From NCBI GenBank assembly GCA_030587525.1, contig JAUQYW010000730.1, positions 1-8,365 on the forward strand: 8,365 nt of DNA, written 5' to 3'. Under the pieces are notes generated by a model, which worked only from the letters and a program-made list of their open reading frames with translations, was not told the origin of the DNA and made no database searches. The translations under genes and the position numbers were made by a program. The stretch is from Candidatus Sigynarchaeota archaeon. Its GTDB lineage: Archaea; Asgardarchaeota; Lokiarchaeia; Sigynarchaeales; Sigynarchaeaceae. Within the stretch, counting starts at the first letter, position 1. Each line of letters begins with the position of its first letter. Shown here in pieces: positions 5,557-8,365 of this stretch.

Positions 5557-6879
5557 ATGAAAGCAGTGCTTCTCGTCGCCGGAGAAGGAAAGAGATTTTA
5601 TCCACTCTCCTATAACAAGTCAAAACACATGATTCCGGTCGCTGGTCGACCGCTTCTTGAACATTCGATTTTGGAACTCAAGGATGCTGGAATTACCGAC
5701 ATCTTGCTGGTGGTCGGTTATAAAAAAGATGTTTTGAAGGAATATTTTCAAGATGGTGCCAAATGGTCGGTAAAAATTGATTACGTGGATCAAGACTTCT
5801 CGAAAGGGAAAGGAACAGCCATCGCCGCCGGTTTGGCGAGAACTTTCGTCGGCAAAGATCCTTTTTTCCTCATTTATGGAGACCTGCAATACGATTCGAT
5901 GACCATCAAGGAAATCATCAAGGAATTCAATAAACAAGACGTGGATGCGATCCTCACATTACTCGAAGTGGAGGATCCTTCCATGTATGGTGTCGTGGAA
6001 CTTGACAAGAACAACTTCGCAACCCGCATCGTGGAAAAGCCAAAACCCGGGCAATCTCCATCGAAGCTCACGAATGCAGGTATCTACATCTTCAAGCCCA
6101 TCATCTTCGACGCCATCGATCGCACCGGGTTAAGTCCTCGTGGCGAGTACGAGCTCACGGACTCGATCCAGATCTTGATAAACGATAAGAAAAAGGTCAA
6201 GGGCTTTGATATCAAGGACAGCTGGTGGCGGGATATCGGCAGGGCATTCGACTTGCTCGACGCTAACGCGCATTACTTCACGAAGATCAAGAAGATGGTC
6301 AAGGGCACTGTTGAATCGAACGTGACCATCAAAGGCGAGGTCTACATCGGGGAAAACACGCTCGTCCGGAGCGGGACATACATCGAGGGACCCGTGTATA
6401 TCGGTGACGGCTGCGAGATCGGCCCGAATGCATATCTCCGTCCTAACACCTTCATCAGTGACAGGTGCCGCGTCGGCAATGCTTGCGAGGTGAAGGCCAG
6501 CATCATAATGGCAGGCACGAAAATCTCCCACTTGAGCTACGTCGGCGATAGTGTCATCGGGGAGAATGTAAACTTTGGCGCCGCTACCATCGCGGCCAAT
6601 TTACGCCTCGATCACAAGGACGTCTCGTTCAAGGAAAACGGCCTCCTCATCTCGACCGGGCTCAGGAAGCTCGGCGTCATTTGCGGCGATAACGTGAATG
6701 TCGGTTGCAACACGAATCTCGAGCCCGGCGTCCGCATCGGCGCAAATTCGATCATCGGACCGAACGTCACCGTCTCTGATGACATCGAACCCAACACGCT
6801 CGTTTACATAAAATGGTCAGAAATGAAGGACCTCTACGTGAAACGGAAGATCGAGCCGGAAAAAAAAGACGGCAATTAA
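5557..6879 (+). CDS. glmU: Bifunctional sugar-1-phosphate nucleotidylyltransferase/acetyltransferase (archaeal GlmU type)
   Basis: The enzyme probably makes UDP-GlcNAc from glucosamine 1-phosphate by acetylation and uridylyl transfer, in the cytoplasm. The N-terminal half (1-about 240) is a nucleotidyltransferase: AGEGKRFYPLS (8-18) with Lys24, YGDL with metal-binding Asp109, VEKPKPG (159-165), NAGIYIF (173-179), and WRDIG (224-228) with the second metal Asp226. The C-terminal half (about 250-415) is a left-handed beta helix made of hexapeptide repeats such as VYIGEN and VYIGDG. HLSYVGDSVI (325-334) carries the probable catalytic His325; Asn348 and Lys354 align with residues used by the Sulfolobus ST0452 enzyme, which this resembles throughout. 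Length (440) is slightly above the archaeal form because of a lysine-rich tail. Start at ATG 5557 gives the family N-terminus MKAVLLVAG. A glucose-1-phosphate uridylyl- or thymidylyltransferase role is the main alternative. UDP-GlcNAc would supply N-glycans for the sequon-rich surface proteins nearby. Confidence 0.88.
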   Translation: MKAVLLVAGEGKRFYPLSYNKSKHMIPVAGRPLLEHSILELKDAGITDILLVVGYKKDVLKEYFQDGAKWSVKIDYVDQDFSKGKGTAIAAGLARTFVGKDPFFLIYGDLQYDSMTIKEIIKEFNKQDVDAILTLLEVEDPSMYGVVELDKNNFATRIVEKPKPGQSPSKLTNAGIYIFKPIIFDAIDRTGLSPRGEYELTDSIQILINDKKKVKGFDIKDSWWRDIGRAFDLLDANAHYFTKIKKMVKGTVESNVTIKGEVYIGENTLVRSGTYIEGPVYIGDGCEIGPNAYLRPNTFISDRCRVGNACEVKASIIMAGTKISHLSYVGDSVIGENVNFGAATIAANLRLDHKDVSFKENGLLISTGLRKLGVICGDNVNVGCNTNLEPGVRIGANSIIGPNVTVSDDIEPNTLVYIKWSEMKDLYVKRKIEPEKKDGN

Positions 6880-6915
6880 AATAAAAAAAGAATGAATGAT
6901 TTCTCTATCTTTTTT
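6880..6915. terminator. Bidirectional T-rich terminator between convergent genes
   Basis: The plus strand has a T-rich run, TTCTCTATCTTTTTT (6901-6915), just after the glmU-like stop. The minus strand has a matching run (A-rich on plus, 6880-6891) just after the stop of the opposing surface-protein gene, whose stop codon overlaps the first run. Archaeal termination needs mainly such T-tracts, so one 36-base segment can end both transcripts. I see no strong hairpin. Confidence 0.6.
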
Positions 6916-8365
6916 AATAGGAGTATCGAACCCTGTACCGGGCTCGGGTTGTCCTCCTGCGAGCATAGCTCCCGATGCAAGAGAAGATCGACATGATGAC
7001 GACGAGGGCTATGATGATATACATGATGGTTTGCGTCGAAATCGTTGTCATCTGCCATTCGGTCGTTGCCGAGTTCAGAGAGATGTCAGTGCCGCGCAGC
7101 ATGATGAGCTGGTTTCCTTCGATCGACGGGGTCCAGTCGTAATAATATCCGAGGTAGGACCCGTTAGTTCCCATCGTCACCATGCCCGTGTTGTTCTTGA
7201 TGCTGAAAAAAGCACCGCCGTTGATCGATATCTCGACATCGAGGACCTGGTTGTTATCTTGCACGACCGCGCCAATATACAGCTCGGTGCCCAGTGTTGC
7301 AAACCTTGATGGTTGGTCATCGAGCGTGTTTACCGTGAGCATCAAAGTCGGCGGGATCTCGTCGATGATGATGACCCGCACGGTGCCCAGGACCACGTTC
7401 CCGCTCTTGTCCATGACGCGCACGGTGATCGTGTGATTACCGAGACCGCTGATACCGTCTGTGGCATACACGTGCGTGCTGTTGAAATTCATTTCTTCCC
7501 ACCAAGACTCGCTGGTGCCGTTGAGCCAATAATTCCGGTACCATACCTTGAAGATACCACCAGCATCACTAGCAGTACCGAGGAGGTCAATCGGTTCGGA
7601 CGCGTTGAAATACGTGCCATTCGCGGGTGAGGATAATGAAAGAGTCGGTTTCACGGATTCCTTTCGGACGGGTATCTGGATATGAAACGATGTCGCCGGT
7701 GCACCCGTGAAGGAGACGGCGAGGGTGAAATTCATCGGCGTTGCTGCAACCGACGCGGGCAAGGTCACGTGATACTGCGCGGAACTATTTTTCAAGCTCC
7801 CCGCGGTTATCGTGCCGTAACTCTTGTTTGCAGGCGCGGTGATTGTCACGCTCGGCACGGCCGTGGAAAGTGCACCATAGACGTTGGATATGCTCGTTGC
7901 ACCTGTGTTTTTCAGCGTGACATCCAGATTGAAGCTCGTGCTTTCCACCGTTTGCCAGTTCGACGTGCCGTCGATGTAAAACCAGTACAGTTCGAGCTGC
8001 TGGTGGCTGATGCGGACCTCGTAGGAACCCGTCGAGCCATTTTTCGACAAGACCTCGACGACGATATTCCGTACGGGATCCTCGAACCGTGAATTTTCAC
8101 CACCCCCTTCGATGTCATAAGTGGCGTGATCTTTCGAGGAGTACGCAGGCTGCGCGTTTTGGACGACGCAAACACCAGGCCGGCCATAAAGCACTTCATC
8201 CGTCGCCGAGTCATTGCACAGCGTGATCAAGACGCCGTGATCCGGCAACGAGCCATCGAATGGACTCGTCACGGTCTGGTTATTGTCCCGCACCTCCACC
8301 GTGTAGTATAGCCCAGTAGAGATGTTGACGAGCGCGATGCGGCTCGTGTTGAAGGGCAAAGTCGT
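6914..8365 (-). CDS. Large membrane-anchored surface protein, probable end of an M6-type metalloprotease domain plus Ig-like domains (N-terminus beyond right edge)
   Basis: The frame is open from base 8365 to the stop at 6914, so the 483 residues seen are only the C-terminal part; the TTG at 8359 is internal, not a start. Residues 1-120 resemble the closing part of M6 (immune inhibitor A-like) peptidase domains: YTVEVRD, then FDGSLPDHGVLITLCND (36-52), CVVQNAQPAY, and a final strand SYEVRIS. The HExxH zinc motif would lie outside the window, so this call rests on family memory. Residues about 140-233 look like a CARDB/NEW3-type beta sandwich; 238-336 and 337-443 are two Ig-like domains with PPTLMLTV and SLSSPANGTY starts. 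A membrane helix (about 447-467) and a strongly basic tail (RRRTTRARYRVR) anchor it facing outward. Fifteen N-X-S/T sequons imply heavy glycosylation, and Cys50/Cys66 could pair. It converges on the glmU-like gene. Confidence 0.75.
   Translation of the reverse strand, partial: TTLPFNTSRIALVNISTGLYYTVEVRDNNQTVTSPFDGSLPDHGVLITLCNDSATDEVLYGRPGVCVVQNAQPAYSSKDHATYDIEGGGENSRFEDPVRNIVVEVLSKNGSTGSYEVRISHQQLELYWFYIDGTSNWQTVESTSFNLDVTLKNTGATSISNVYGALSTAVPSVTITAPANKSYGTITAGSLKNSSAQYHVTLPASVAATPMNFTLAVSFTGAPATSFHIQIPVRKESVKPTLSLSSPANGTYFNASEPIDLLGTASDAGGIFKVWYRNYWLNGTSESWWEEMNFNSTHVYATDGISGLGNHTITVRVMDKSGNVVLGTVRVIIIDEIPPTLMLTVNTLDDQPSRFATLGTELYIGAVVQDNNQVLDVEISINGGAFFSIKNNTGMVTMGTNGSYLGYYYDWTPSIEGNQLIMLRGTDISLNSATTEWQMTTISTQTIMYIIIALVVIMSIFSCIGSYARRRTTRARYRVRYSY

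Noticed and set aside
1..8365. Defence system, CRISPR array, mobile element or toxin-antitoxin pair
   Set aside because: I see no direct-repeat array, terminal inverted repeats, transposase, integrase or recognisable defence gene in any part of the window.

Overview
The window looks archaeal. Several genes are preceded, about 22-30 bases before the start codon, by an AT-rich TATA-like box and no Shine-Dalgarno sequence, as in leaderless archaeal transcripts. The sugar nucleotidyltransferase is of the archaeal bifunctional type, and the surface proteins are dense in N-X-S/T sequons with C-terminal membrane anchors. Base composition is moderate. An Asgard-type archaeon is possible given the mix of bacterial-type and archaeal genes, but this is an impression only. 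I see no rRNA, tRNA, CRISPR array, insertion sequence or other mobile element.

Layout: (1) 1-597, minus: the N-terminal 199 residues of a PlsC-like acyltransferase, running off the left edge. (2) 3525-666, minus: a two-gene operon with one base between the genes. It encodes a 434-residue polytopic membrane protein built from two similar six-helix halves, followed by a secreted, membrane-anchored clan-A glycoside hydrolase. (3) 3526-3702: a divergent promoter region. (4) 3703-4377, plus: an unrecognised 224-residue soluble protein. (5) 4480-5457, plus: class II fructose-bisphosphate aldolase. (6) 5557-6879, plus: archaeal GlmU-like nucleotidylyltransferase/acetyltransferase. (7) 6880-6915: a convergent T-rich terminator. 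(8) 8365-6914, minus: the C-terminal 483 residues of a large surface protein whose visible N-terminal part resembles the end of an M6-family metalloprotease domain, followed by Ig-like domains and a membrane anchor; it runs off the right edge.

A loose theme is the cell envelope and sugar supply. The aldolase makes fructose 1,6-bisphosphate, the precursor of fructose 6-phosphate. The GlmU-like enzyme makes UDP-GlcNAc, which could feed N-glycosylation of the sequon-rich surface proteins. The acyltransferase, if it acts on lipids, would also affect the membrane. This link is inference; the genes do not form one operon. No known defence or mobile system is present. The most unusual item is the duplicated 12-helix membrane protein tightly coupled to the cell-surface glycosidase.
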